Source: JBFHFS01 sp041583495 (GTDB lineage Bacteria > Bacteroidota > Bacteroidia > Bacteroidales > Marinilabiliaceae). From it: a stretch of 39,419 nt of DNA. The DNA lies in contig JBFHFS010000044.1 in assembly GCA_041583495.1 (NCBI GenBank), positions 1 to 39,419 of the forward strand. Direction: 5' to 3'. This document shows, piece after piece, positions 32,001 to 39,419 of the stretch. Position 1 is the stretch's first letter, and every line of letters starts with the position of its first letter. Position numbers and translations under genes: made by a program. The notes under the pieces were generated by a model that was not told the DNA's origin, did no database searches, and was given only the letters and a program-made list of their open reading frames with translations.

Positions 32001-32346
32001 CGGTTTTCAGGCGAATATCCACCTGGTTGTTTTTTTGGCAAACCTGAACCTCCCCTATGGAGGATTCGTTGTAAGACACATAAGATGCTCTCAAAGAGTG
32101 CTCTCCAACGGGAACCTTTTCGAAGCGGTAATTGCCATCAAAATCGGTATAAACCACTTCCCGGGTCTCGTCCAACACCACTTTAACGCCCACGAGTGCT
32201 TCATTGGTTTCATGGTCGATAATTTGACCACTCAGCATGGTAACCATCTGAGCTTCGGAATTGCCTTCGGTTTTACTCTTCTTATTTTCGGCAAATGAGC
32301 CGGTAAAGATGCTCACAAGTAGAAGGCTTAAAATAAATTTTTTCAT
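31990..32346 (-). CDS. Stand-alone CarboxypepD_reg-like (regulatory-domain) exported protein
   Basis: 118 residues: signal peptide 1-19 (FILSLLLVSIFTGSFA), then a single beta-sandwich of the carboxypeptidase-regulatory-like type: LSGQIIDHETNEALVGVKVVLD, YTDFDGNYRFEKVPVGEHSLRASYVSY. The domain resembles the N-terminal domain of the TonB receptor gene two positions upstream. Alone it has no barrel. It may act as a surface or periplasmic adhesion or binding domain. A TATATTTG element lies 25 bases upstream of the start. Confidence 0.85.
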   Translation of the reverse strand: MKKFILSLLLVSIFTGSFAENKKSKTEGNSEAQMVTMLSGQIIDHETNEALVGVKVVLDETREVVYTDFDGNYRFEKVPVGEHSLRASYVSYNESSIGEVQVCQKNNQVDIRLKTANQ

Positions 32347-32371
32347 CGTTTTCGGTTTTTATTGTACACTG

Positions 32372-32379
32372 CAAATATA
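32372..32379 (-). promoter_or_regulatory. Probable -7 element of the CarboxypepD_reg gene
   Basis: TATATTTG on the minus strand matches TAnnTTTG and lies 26 bases before the ATG at 32346. The gene thus seems to have its own promoter, after the terminator of the lipoprotein gene at 32435-32457. Confidence 0.55.
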
Positions 32380-32434
32380 GAAGGGGGCGATTACGCCTTA
32401 ATTGCGAAAAAATTAAAGTTCGATTAATAAAGAA

Positions 32435-32457
32435 AGGCCGGATTTAAATCCAGGCCT
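32435..32457 (-). terminator. Terminator of the TonB receptor/lipoprotein operon
   Basis: The minus strand reads AGGCC-T-GGATTTAAATCC-GGCCT, a long stem with a one-base bulge, followed by a T-rich tail (TTTCTTT). It lies about 50 bases after the stop of the beta-helix lipoprotein gene. Confidence 0.7.
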
Positions 32458-32506
32458 CCCATTTTTTCTGTGGCGACAAGGCCATTGCCCCACGTCCCGA
32501 AGCACT

Positions 32507-33670
32507 CTATTCAATTACCAATCCCCCATCCGACAGGGTATTTAGGGCAGAAGGCATCCAGGAGGGCTTGCCAATTCCGTTGCCGGCTCCGGTGGCGGAG
32601 GCATTCTCGGTAATGGTCAGCCCCTCCAGTGCTTTGGTTTGTCCGGCAGCCAGGGTGCCTTCGAACCTAACGTTGGCAATGACCACATCCCCGCCCTCAA
32701 TCCGGTCGTGAGCAGGCTGATCGTCGGTGGCTGCATCGGCATAGAAATAGGGCTGTGCTTTAGACTCCACCAAACCACCCATCACGAGGTTGTCGACATG
32801 GATGATTCCGGCACCCTCTTTCAGGTAAAAGGGTTTTTCGCCCATCCCGTATACCGTCAGGTTCCTCAAGGTAGCCGTGGTCATTGGGGTGGCATTGCCA
32901 TTGTCGCCATTGTTGGATCCTTCGATCCCCGATTTTGTTGAATTCAGAGAGAACCAGTACTCACCGGTTCCACTCCAGCCATCGGCGAAGTCGATTCCAT
33001 CGTCCTTGCTCCCCACAGAAACCAGGTGAGAGGCGTTAACCGTCCCCCCGAAGAACTCCATCCCGTCGTCATTTCCCTGGTAAGAGACCACATAATCTAC
33101 TTCTGTACCGCTTCCCACACCGAAGAAGGAGACCCCATTAAATTGTTTCTCATCGCTGTAGTTAAATCCGGTGTACTCTACGCGCAGATGTTTGATGACC
33201 CCTGAATTATCGCCTGCCACATCCCCTCCATAGGGCAGTCCGGAGACTTCCGCTCCGGCCGAACCGGCATCGGACTTATTAGTGGGTGCATAGCCACAAA
33301 TAACCAACCCGCCCCACGATCCGGGTGTTTTATCATCGGAGGTCATGACCACCGGAGCAGAGGGGCTTCCGTTGATATAAATTTTTGCACCACGAGCCAC
33401 GGCGATATAGGAGATCTGGCCGCCCTTGGCTTCAATGACCGTTCCGGCGGGCAGCGTCAGCGAAGCCCCCTCTCCCACAATCAGGGCCCCGGTTAACTTG
33501 TATTGAACCGAGGCATCGAGCGTCACCTCTGCACCCGCGGGAATGTTGCCTTTTAAATCGTCGGCCACCACCTCAAAAGCAGGGGTTTCGTCATTGGGAT
33601 CGTCGTCTTTACAGCTGTTAAAACTTAGCGCTGTTGCCGCTAACATTAAAGAGAATACTAACTTTTTCAT
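32507..33670 (-). CDS. Parallel beta-helix lipoprotein next to a TonB receptor
   Basis: 387 residues with a lipoprotein signal (LMLAATALSFNSC, then acidic KDDDPNDE, typical surface-export context in Bacteroidota). The rest is Gly/Val/Asp-rich with repeated short strands (GALIVGEGASLTLPAGTVIEAKGG, GSGTEVDYVVSYQGNDDGMEFFGGTVNASHLVSVGSKDDGIDFADG), indicating a right-handed beta-helix. Some databases label such proteins as multidrug transporters, for which the sequence gives no support. It is 39 bases after the TonB receptor gene and likely co-transcribed as its surface partner. Ligand unknown. Confidence 0.75.
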   Translation of the reverse strand: MKKLVFSLMLAATALSFNSCKDDDPNDETPAFEVVADDLKGNIPAGAEVTLDASVQYKLTGALIVGEGASLTLPAGTVIEAKGGQISYIAVARGAKIYINGSPSAPVVMTSDDKTPGSWGGLVICGYAPTNKSDAGSAGAEVSGLPYGGDVAGDNSGVIKHLRVEYTGFNYSDEKQFNGVSFFGVGSGTEVDYVVSYQGNDDGMEFFGGTVNASHLVSVGSKDDGIDFADGWSGTGEYWFSLNSTKSGIEGSNNGDNGNATPMTTATLRNLTVYGMGEKPFYLKEGAGIIHVDNLVMGGLVESKAQPYFYADAATDDQPAHDRIEGGDVVIANVRFEGTLAAGQTKALEGLTITENASATGAGNGIGKPSWMPSALNTLSDGGLVIE

Positions 33671-33709
33671 CGTTTTTAGAATTAGTGTTTAGATTAGAAT
33701 TTTTGAATT

Positions 33710-36469
33710 TTAAAAATTACAGGTTACGCCAAAGGAGAATTTTACACCGTCACGGTAGGATCGCACCAGGAAGTCGCGCGACACATTTTGCTGTATTCGG
33801 TCCACATCCCGGTTTAAAATATTCTTAGCCGAAAGGCTCACCTCCAACTTATTAATAGAGCCTTTCAGTACGTAATCGAGCGAATGCCTGCTCTGATCCA
33901 CCTGGTTGCCCAGAGAGGCAAAACCAATGAGGTACAAGCGATCCGACACATATTGGTAAACCAATGAGGAGGTTAGACTGCGGTCACCACTTCTCCACTC
34001 TATTTTATAATTTACGTTGGCATTGGCCATGAGCGGTGCTGCTCCCTGGAGTGCCTCTTCCTTCTTGTCGAAGTTGGCCATGATTAACCCTCCGGTCTCC
34101 CTCAGGATCTTGTCATTGTCCAACTCCTGGTTGGTTTTCATCAGGCTCAGATTGCCCGACACATTCAGCAGGTGTGACCGGGTTTCGAGGTTACGTTTGA
34201 GGAGGTTCTTTTTCATTTCCAACTCGGCACCATAGAGATAAGCCCAATCGCCGGTGTTGGCGTATGAAAAGTCGTTGGAGGCCGAGGCCATCACAAACAT
34301 ATTGATGGGATCGGTAATGTATTTTCCAAACACCGCCAACGAAAGCAACTCGCCCGAATTAGGAAATACTTCCCACTTCAATTCGGAGTTATAGACCTTC
34401 GATGGGTAGAGATAAGGGTTGCCCATGGTGGTCTCGGTGATTCCTTCGAAGAAGAACAAAGCCATCTCGGTAAACTGAGGCAATGAGTAGGTAAGGCCGG
34501 AAGCCAATCGCAGGTTGCTTTTTTCGTTCAGCTTATATCTCAGCGATAAGCTGGGTAAAAACATGAGTTCACGAAAGTCCTTCCTGCCCCCCTCGGGATC
34601 GATGGTGGTTACGAACTCAATTTTTTGGTAAATGCTCTCTATCCGGGCGCCCAAAAGAGCCTGAAGCCGATCATTCATGTTGAGTTCCATCTGGGCAAAC
34701 CCCGCGTTAATGAATTGCGTACCATCATAGGTAGATGGACGAATCGAATTTCCGTAAAAAGTGGTCAGGTAGAAGTCGTGGTTCTGCAGCCTGGTGGCAT
34801 TCAATACGGCATCCACATTCATCACCTCCACATCGACATAATAATCGGGGTCCTGAAAATCGCGGTCGCGATAAATATCGTGGTTGAACTGAGTGGACTC
34901 GAAAGCCCTGGTTTTGTATTTACCCGAATAGCCCACTGTAAGCTTGCCCAGGTAGTCGGCCTCGCCCACGGCTTCTCCAAAAGTCCGGTGGAAATTTATA
35001 TTGGCTGCCAGCTCATCCTCGTTCAGCTCATGGAAATAACGAAAACTGTTGGAGGGATCCAGGTTGGTAAAATGCTTCACCTGAGCGTCGGGGCCATCCA
35101 GGGTGAGATGCATTCGGTCGGGCACCACATTGAACACCTGGTTGAAGGAGGCACCCCAATCTAAGTCGGTACGGTCGTTCAGCTCATGGCTCCCCAGTAG
35201 CTGGTTCACCCACACAGTGGTTCTCTCGTATTCCGAGCGACGCACCAGCGCACCCTCTTCGGCCAGGTCGAAGATAAAACCGCTGACGTTTCGAAGGCTC
35301 TGATCGGACGAGTTGAGCAGCATTGAGTTCAGATAGAGGTCGCTGTTTCCTTTTTTGTAGTTCAGGTTAACCATCCCGGTGGTTTGGGTTTGAAAGCTGA
35401 ACTTTTCGCCCGACAGATTTTTCCGGATGAAATCACTCCCATTTACTCTGCGTTCCAGATAGTTGCTGAAGGAATACTCGTTTTCGTACGAGAGAGTAGC
35501 GAAAGCATTCAACTCCGAGCCGGCCAGCTGAAACGAATTTCCTGCGGAGGCCGAGATCCCAAAATTGGGATAAACGGTTTGTTTTTGAGGGTTCCAGGAG
35601 GTGTTAAAATAGCTGGTCAGCGACGAGAGTGGCCGGGCATTGTAAAAACCGAGCACGCCGGGACCATCTGCCAAATAGAAGTTACCCACGCCGGGCACGC
35701 TGCTGTTAAAGCCCGATTTGAGACCCACCTTGACGAATGGCTTACCGGTAAACTGCCGGGAGGCGATGTCGATATTGGCGCCGCCAAAGTCGCCGGAGAT
35801 AGGCGCAACCGCTACTTTTTCCACCCCGATGTATTCGATAATATCGGTCGAGAACAATTCGAGTGCGATATTTTTGGTTTCGGCATTGTTCGAAGGCAAG
35901 GGCAGCCTGTTGAGGGTGGTTTGGTTGTATCGATCGCCCAGACCGCGCACATTCAGGGTCTTGGACCCTTCCTGTTTGGTAATCCCGGCTATTTTGGTTG
36001 CCCCCGAGGCAGCCTCGGAAACACCCTGCATAGAAAGCTGCTGAGCTCCGATGGCGGTTTTTATGGAAGCCCCTTTCTTCTGGTCGATCAGAAGCATGGT
36101 TTCCGATTCGCGGTTGGCTTTGGCCACCACCTCCACCCCGGCGATCTCTACCACCGACTCCCCCAGCTCGAAATACAATTCCTTCACCTGGCCGGCCTCA
36201 ATGGTGACATTCTCGACCAGCCTGTTTTCGTAACTGATGTAGGAACACCGGACAGAATAGGTGCCCGGCTCCACATTTTCGATACTGTAGTGTCCGTCGA
36301 AATCGGTAACCGCGCCAATCATGGTGCCATCCAGCAACACCGTGGCCCCAATTAATGTCTCCTTGGTATGGGCATCGGCCACAACTCCTTTGATGGTTCC
36401 TTTTTGTGCGCTGACCATCAAGGAAGCCAGCAACAGGATATGAATAACTAAAACTCTTTTAATCGCCAT
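33710..36469 (-). CDS. TonB-dependent outer-membrane receptor with CarboxypepD_reg domain
   Basis: 919 residues from the ATG at 36469, which directly gives a signal peptide (KRVLVIHILLLASLMVSAQ). A CarboxypepD_reg domain follows (about 20-105; KGTIKGVVADAHTKETLIGATV, TDFDGHYSIENVEPGTYSVR), then a plug domain (about 120-250; LNVRGLGDRYNQTTLNRLPLPS, ISGDFGGANIDI), then a long beta-barrel ending in an aromatic residue (VTCNF). No SusD partner; a beta-helix lipoprotein gene follows. It probably takes up a small ligand using TonB energy; the substrate cannot be deduced. Confidence 0.95.
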   Translation of the reverse strand: MAIKRVLVIHILLLASLMVSAQKGTIKGVVADAHTKETLIGATVLLDGTMIGAVTDFDGHYSIENVEPGTYSVRCSYISYENRLVENVTIEAGQVKELYFELGESVVEIAGVEVVAKANRESETMLLIDQKKGASIKTAIGAQQLSMQGVSEAASGATKIAGITKQEGSKTLNVRGLGDRYNQTTLNRLPLPSNNAETKNIALELFSTDIIEYIGVEKVAVAPISGDFGGANIDIASRQFTGKPFVKVGLKSGFNSSVPGVGNFYLADGPGVLGFYNARPLSSLTSYFNTSWNPQKQTVYPNFGISASAGNSFQLAGSELNAFATLSYENEYSFSNYLERRVNGSDFIRKNLSGEKFSFQTQTTGMVNLNYKKGNSDLYLNSMLLNSSDQSLRNVSGFIFDLAEEGALVRRSEYERTTVWVNQLLGSHELNDRTDLDWGASFNQVFNVVPDRMHLTLDGPDAQVKHFTNLDPSNSFRYFHELNEDELAANINFHRTFGEAVGEADYLGKLTVGYSGKYKTRAFESTQFNHDIYRDRDFQDPDYYVDVEVMNVDAVLNATRLQNHDFYLTTFYGNSIRPSTYDGTQFINAGFAQMELNMNDRLQALLGARIESIYQKIEFVTTIDPEGGRKDFRELMFLPSLSLRYKLNEKSNLRLASGLTYSLPQFTEMALFFFEGITETTMGNPYLYPSKVYNSELKWEVFPNSGELLSLAVFGKYITDPINMFVMASASNDFSYANTGDWAYLYGAELEMKKNLLKRNLETRSHLLNVSGNLSLMKTNQELDNDKILRETGGLIMANFDKKEEALQGAAPLMANANVNYKIEWRSGDRSLTSSLVYQYVSDRLYLIGFASLGNQVDQSRHSLDYVLKGSINKLEVSLSAKNILNRDVDRIQQNVSRDFLVRSYRDGVKFSFGVTCNF

Positions 36470-37062
36470 AAAATATTTATTAACTCCTCTTTTCGATAAT
36501 TTGCCTTCCCGGAGCCGATTCAGGTGACTCTCAAAATTCATCGGGATGGCGCTCGTTAGTGCCGGGGAAAACAAAAAATCAATCACTTTATTAATACTTA
36601 CAATCATCATTTTTTCCGTCAGCTAAGGACGAGCAATAGGATTACACATTGATTAAGAACCCTTTTCTCTTTAGTTACATTTCGGTGAAAAGAGGATTAA
36701 CGCTAGCCGGAGGAGCCTTTTAAACAGAGCTGAAAATCGGAGAATCCTCCCGCTTTGCAACGGATTTGTGACATGGCCGGGATTAGGGATGGCAGGTAGA
36801 ATGGGTTATACACTCCGCGTCAGGTTGCCGCCCAGGAAAACCATCTGCTTCTAACACAATTATTTTATTGTACATTTGCAAGAGGTTGAAACAAAGGGCC
36901 AGAACGGACAAGCGAAAAGAAGGCAGCTTCGGCTGAAATGGGCCGGTTAAGAATCAGATGCCAGGCGGTTACCAGCAATTATAAAAGCAGCCCAAGTAAT
37001 AAATCAACCTTCGAAAATGTGCAATTATGGAATAATTATACTTTAAACTTTTAGAATACAAA
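36470..37062. other. Gene-free stretch upstream of TonB receptor and membrane gene
   Basis: 593 bases between divergent genes. The frame of the receptor continues upstream to 36610, but without signal-like sequence. A GGAGGA/TCCTCC inverted repeat lies near 36710-36750, and a TACATTTG octamer (36871-36878, plus strand) could be a -7 element for the gene at 37063, although it is 184 bases away. The base composition shifts to AT-rich at about 36,985, which probably marks the edge of acquired DNA. Confidence 0.5.
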
Positions 37063-37884
37063 ATGAAAAAATCAATTTACAGTTTACCAATCATACTTTC
37101 AATCATTATAATCGTTTTATCTGCTATCGCTTCGTTTGGAGGAATATTTTTTAATGACTTATACCTTGATAATGAATTCGTAACTGCAGTATGGCTTGGA
37201 AATGACATCGTTACCTTATTTATTGTTTTACCAATAATGATAGGGGCATTGATATTTTCATTTCGCAATTCCCTAAAAGCACAACTGATTTGGATGGGAA
37301 CACTTTGGTACATGGTATACAATTACATTTTTTATATGTACGGTGCCGCATTTAACAAATTCTTTCTGCTGTATGTATTTATTTTCACTTTGTCGGTCTA
37401 TGCATTGATATTAGCACTAATAAAAACTGACATTCAAACACTTGCAAAAAGAACAAGTTCAAAAATACCAGTGAAATGGATAAGTGGCTTTATGTTATTT
37501 TTTGCAATTTTTATTGGTTCACTATGGATTGTACAATCTTTAAGCTTTGTTTTCACAAATGAGATACCAATTGGCATAACACAAACAGGCAACCCTACAG
37601 GAGTTGTTTTTGCAACCGATTTGTCTTTGCTAGTTTCAACTTTAACTGTTGGAGCCATCCTTTTGAGGAGAAGAGAAGTTTGGGGTTATCTTATTTCAGT
37701 CATTGCAATGACTAAATGCGTATTTTATCCATTTGTTCTTGTAATTGGCGGAACAATTTCATATCAAAAAAATGGAATTTGGGATAGTTTTATACCCGTA
37801 TATATTTTCCTGTGGATTGGATGTTTATTCGCATTTGGACATTTAATTCAAGGTATTGACAGAAAAGCAAATGGAATAAAATAA
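37063..37884 (+). CDS. Polytopic membrane protein of unknown function
   Basis: 273 residues with about eight hydrophobic helices (for example IILSIIIIVLSAIASFGGIFF, LFIVLPIMIGALIF, FLLYVFIFTLSVYALILALI, MLFFAIFIGSLWIVQS, LISVIAMTKCVFYPFVLVIGG, VYIFLWIGCLFAFGHLI) and short basic loops. It has no recognised domain. Codon and base use are strongly AT-rich (Ile as ATT/ATA, Lys as AAA), unlike the genes to the left, so it is likely transferred. It lies within the same AT-rich block as the IS remnant at the window end. Confidence 0.7.
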   Translation: MKKSIYSLPIILSIIIIVLSAIASFGGIFFNDLYLDNEFVTAVWLGNDIVTLFIVLPIMIGALIFSFRNSLKAQLIWMGTLWYMVYNYIFYMYGAAFNKFFLLYVFIFTLSVYALILALIKTDIQTLAKRTSSKIPVKWISGFMLFFAIFIGSLWIVQSLSFVFTNEIPIGITQTGNPTGVVFATDLSLLVSTLTVGAILLRRREVWGYLISVIAMTKCVFYPFVLVIGGTISYQKNGIWDSFIPVYIFLWIGCLFAFGHLIQGIDRKANGIK

Positions 37885-37969
37885 GCAATTTAATAAAAGC
37901 TGGTAACAATGTATATACAGTATATCCGAACAAAATTTTATTATTCTTTATCGAACTGATAGACAAGTC

Positions 37970-38008
37970 TTAGGGGTTGTTTTTAAGAGGAGATTAAAAA
38001 CAGCCTAA
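37970..38008. repeat. Inverted repeat, possible MITE or IS end
   Basis: A 9-bp perfect stem TGTTTTTAA (37978-37986) / TTAAAAACA (37994-38002) around a 7-base loop is extended by TTAGG (37970-37974) / CCTAA (38004-38008), with a small internal mismatch. There is no T-run beyond it, so it is not a standard terminator. It may be a remnant of a small mobile element. Confidence 0.45.
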
Positions 38009-38147
38009 CATACAAACTACTATACTTTCTACTGTAATATTCGGGAGAAAAAAGAAATTGATTTTTTTTTATTTTTTTCAATTTTCATCAAATCTTGCTT
38101 ACCATTTTTTTCAATAGGCTTCAATCAAGTCTTTTTAGCCAATACAT

Positions 38148-38155
38148 TAGTTTTG
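38148..38155 (+). promoter_or_regulatory. Possible -7 element upstream of the orphan ORF
   Basis: TAGTTTTG matches TAnnTTTG. It is 33 bases before a 17-codon ORF (38188) and 170 bases before the gene at 38325. In AT-rich DNA a chance match is more likely. Confidence 0.3.
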
Positions 38156-38187
38156 TGCGAAATTAATTTTACACAAAACTTTTGCTT

Positions 38188-38241
38188 ATGGTTAAACTCA
38201 TTGATGACAACGAAAATGACAGAGAAAACATCATTAATTAA
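38188..38241 (+). CDS. 17-codon ORF, possible truncated gene start
   Basis: ATG 38188 to TAA 38241 encodes MVKLIDDNENDRENIIN. The start sits at a normal distance from the TAGTTTTG element, and the sequence looks like the first residues of a protein that then ends early. It could be a leader peptide or the head of a broken gene. Confidence 0.2.
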   Translation: MVKLIDDNENDRENIIN

Positions 38242-38324
38242 ATTCAAATTATGAGATTATAAAGTTACTATAGCTTTCAGTTGAGCATGGGGATAATCAT
38301 AAGCTATTATTTATTAACATTTTA

Positions 38325-38978
38325 ATGAAGCTTATGATGACGCAACAAAAAATTGTTGGAGAGAATTTTGAAAAGGATTGCCTTGCAGTATTTGAAAATT
38401 TATTGCAAGGATATAGAAAGGCTAAAGAATCAACAGTATGGGAATCCAATATGGACAACCTTGTTGAGAAGTTGACACAGTTGCCAACAGACCCATTTCC
38501 AACTGAGTTAATGAAGATTTTTGACTATCACTATCTCGTAGAATCTGAGGATATAAATACTATAATTGAGAAAGCTCTTATTTTAAGAGTGCGGATGGAA
38601 CATACTAAAAGGTATGTTACTATCAACGAGCGATACTTTTCTTTTTTTTTCTTACCTCCCAATACCCACCTTAAAAGACTTGAAGTATATAATAACGAAG
38701 GAGAACTTTGTTATTTACAGGTCGGTAAAATCCGAATAAAGCTAAAGGCATTATTTCAATGGCTTATTTCTGGCACCAAACAAGTCAAACTTCATGATGT
38801 AATAGGTTTTCGACAAAAAACCACTTATCTCAAAAGTTTAGAGATATATTTTTACTCACCTTTCGTTGACCTTTCGTCAACAAACCCCCAAGACTATTAT
38901 AATTTTTTCTGTGACTATTTTGGGAAAATACAGTTTCTCAAGTATTCTGGATGGTTCTCTACAAGAAATTATCTTTGA
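38325..38978 (+). CDS. Orphan protein, probably truncated at its C-terminus
   Basis: 217 residues with no recognised family, charged N-terminal helices and several aromatic-rich strands later (RYFSFFFLPPN, LEIYFYSPFV, DYYNFFCDYFGKIQFLKY). The last ~12 codons (from about 38945) run out of frame through DNA that, in another frame, encodes the start of a GH108-type C-terminal domain, so its natural 3' end was probably lost at that junction. AT-rich base use fits acquired DNA. Confidence 0.5.
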   Translation: MKLMMTQQKIVGENFEKDCLAVFENLLQGYRKAKESTVWESNMDNLVEKLTQLPTDPFPTELMKIFDYHYLVESEDINTIIEKALILRVRMEHTKRYVTINERYFSFFFLPPNTHLKRLEVYNNEGELCYLQVGKIRIKLKALFQWLISGTKQVKLHDVIGFRQKTTYLKSLEIYFYSPFVDLSSTNPQDYYNFFCDYFGKIQFLKYSGWFSTRNYL

Positions 38979-39240
38979 TTGGTGTGTTAATAGTGGGCAT
39001 TGGGGAGCTAGAGGTGTTCAGCGTGTACTTAATCAATTCTTTGATGAAGACTTAAAGATGGATGGCATTATAGGTTTCAATACCCTGACGGCTATTAATA
39101 TTCACGAGCCTAAAGATTTGTTTTGGGAGATTAAAAAGGCAAGAATCCGCTATTACCATAAGATTGCCAAGAAAGGCCAAAACCATTTGTTCCTTGACGG
39201 GTGGTTAAAGCGGATTGATTTATTGGTGTATTCTACCTAG
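38941..39240 (+). pseudogene. C-terminal fragment of a GH108-type N-acetylmuramidase (PG_binding_3 part)
   Basis: The frame is open from 38866, but protein-family similarity begins around 38959. EIIFDWCVNSGHWGARGVQR is the helix pair of the PG_binding_3 domain; then come DGIIGFNTLTAIN and KKARIRYYHKIAKK...LFLDGWLKRID. These are the hallmarks of the C-terminal half of GH108 muramidases (phage, gene-transfer-agent and secretion-linked lysozymes such as TtsA). The N-terminal catalytic part with the EGG motif is absent and the upstream DNA belongs to an unrelated ORF. So this is a broken remnant, or an unusual stand-alone binding domain. Confidence 0.8.
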
Positions 39241-39261
39241 AAGCGATTGTTCTAAATTAAT

Positions 39262-39277
39262 TTATTTTATAAAATAA
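39262..39277. terminator. 16-bp perfect palindrome after the transposase gene
   Basis: TTATTTTATAAAATAA is fully self-complementary and lies two bases beyond the stop codon of the minus-strand transposase and 21 bases after the stop of the muramidase fragment. It could be a bidirectional weak terminator or part of the insertion-sequence end. Confidence 0.35.
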
Positions 39278-39279
39278 GA

Positions 39280-39419
39280 CTAAGTACATGACAAAAATTC
39301 ATAGACATTTATATTGAATTGATTTCCAGGGTTTGACAAAATGTTAGCAATCGTAGAAAGTCCATATTTAAATATACTTTTTGCTTTACGTCCGTGTTTT
39401 TTGATCGAAATTTTCTTCA
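39280..39419 (-). mobile_element. IS4-type transposase, C-terminal end (partial, runs off the window)
   Basis: The minus strand reads in one open frame from the window edge to a TAG at 39280-39282, ending KKHGRKAKSIFKYGLSTIAN, then ILSNPGNQFNINVYEFLSCT. This end (KHGxKAKSIFKYGL...FLSCT) is very like the C-terminus of IS4-family transposases that are common in Bacteroidota. The rest of the gene and the other IS end are outside the window; inverted terminal repeats and target duplications cannot be determined from here. Confidence 0.8.

Larger units (their letters stand above)
37885..38324. other. AT-rich intergenic region with inverted repeat and promoter
   Basis: 440 bases. It contains a dyad-like GTATATACAGTATAT near 37910, the hairpin at 37970-38008, oligo-T stretches around 38060-38120, a TAGTTTTG promoter element at 38148-38155 and a 17-codon ORF at 38188-38241. 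Nothing here resembles a full gene. Confidence 0.5.

Noticed and set aside
32507..33670. Annotating the beta-helix lipoprotein as a multidrug transporter
   Set aside because: Similar proteins sometimes carry that label, but the sequence has a lipoprotein signal and no membrane helices, so it is not a transporter.

Overview
The window looks like a chromosomal segment of a member of the Bacteroidota, probably Bacteroidales/Marinilabiliales-like. This placement is inferred from gene content and promoter style, not from a marker-gene search. Supporting signs are a CarboxypepD_reg-type TonB-dependent receptor, DUF3575/DUF4252/DUF3108-type envelope proteins, PadR-PspC genes with a Bacteroidota-type N-terminal domain, a LytS/LytT pair with a TPR lipoprotein sensor, scarce Shine-Dalgarno sequences, and repeated upstream matches to the Bacteroidota -7 promoter element TAnnTTTG. 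Most of the window (1-36,900) has balanced base composition and dense gene packing. The last ~2.4 kb is clearly AT-rich and looks acquired.

Layout. 1-1,410: pyrH with a UUCG-loop terminator, then tRNA-Arg(CCU) on the minus strand with its own terminator. 1,562-4,853: an outer-membrane beta-barrel-like protein and a multi-PAS histidine kinase. 5,489-7,617: an ECF sigma factor, a small one-helix membrane protein and a Spy/CnrX-like sensor in an overlapping operon, followed upstream by a separate Gln/Glu/Lys-rich Spy-like protein. 7,811-9,678: a lipoprotein whose C-terminus looks frameshifted, then trpS. 9,683-14,596: a LytTR response regulator, an S9 peptidase and a TPR/LytS histidine kinase, all on the minus strand. 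14,674-18,133: dusB converging on rbfA-methyltransferase-LolC/E-type permease. 18,134-22,926: an intergenic region full of repeats, then a PadR-PspC-PspC2-DUF4252 locus preceded by a 25-bp dyad and two short coupled ORFs. 23,058-29,650: a hypothetical protein, a SpoIIE-type phosphatase, efp, a DUF3108 protein, tsaB, dgt and a YgjP-like metalloprotease. 29,700-31,064: a second polypurine/polypyrimidine repeat tract, a DUF2007 protein and a four-helix membrane protein. 31,304-36,469: a MORN-type protein, a stand-alone CarboxypepD_reg protein, and a TonB receptor/beta-helix lipoprotein pair. 36,985-39,419: AT-rich DNA with an orphan membrane protein, an orphan ORF joined to the C-terminal piece of a GH108-type muramidase, and the end of an IS4-type transposase that runs out of the window.

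How the parts work together. Several loci point to envelope sensing: sigma/anti-sigma/Spy-like, PadR/PspC, LytS-peptidase-LytT, multi-PAS kinase and SpoIIE phosphatase. The rest is core translation and nucleotide metabolism (pyrH, trpS, dusB, rbfA, efp, tsaB, dgt). I saw no CRISPR array, no recognisable defence system and no complete prophage. The most unusual material is non-coding: a composite hairpin plus pyrimidine-tract element present twice in opposite orientations, each copy in a divergent promoter region, and the structured operator/leader in front of the PadR-PspC genes.
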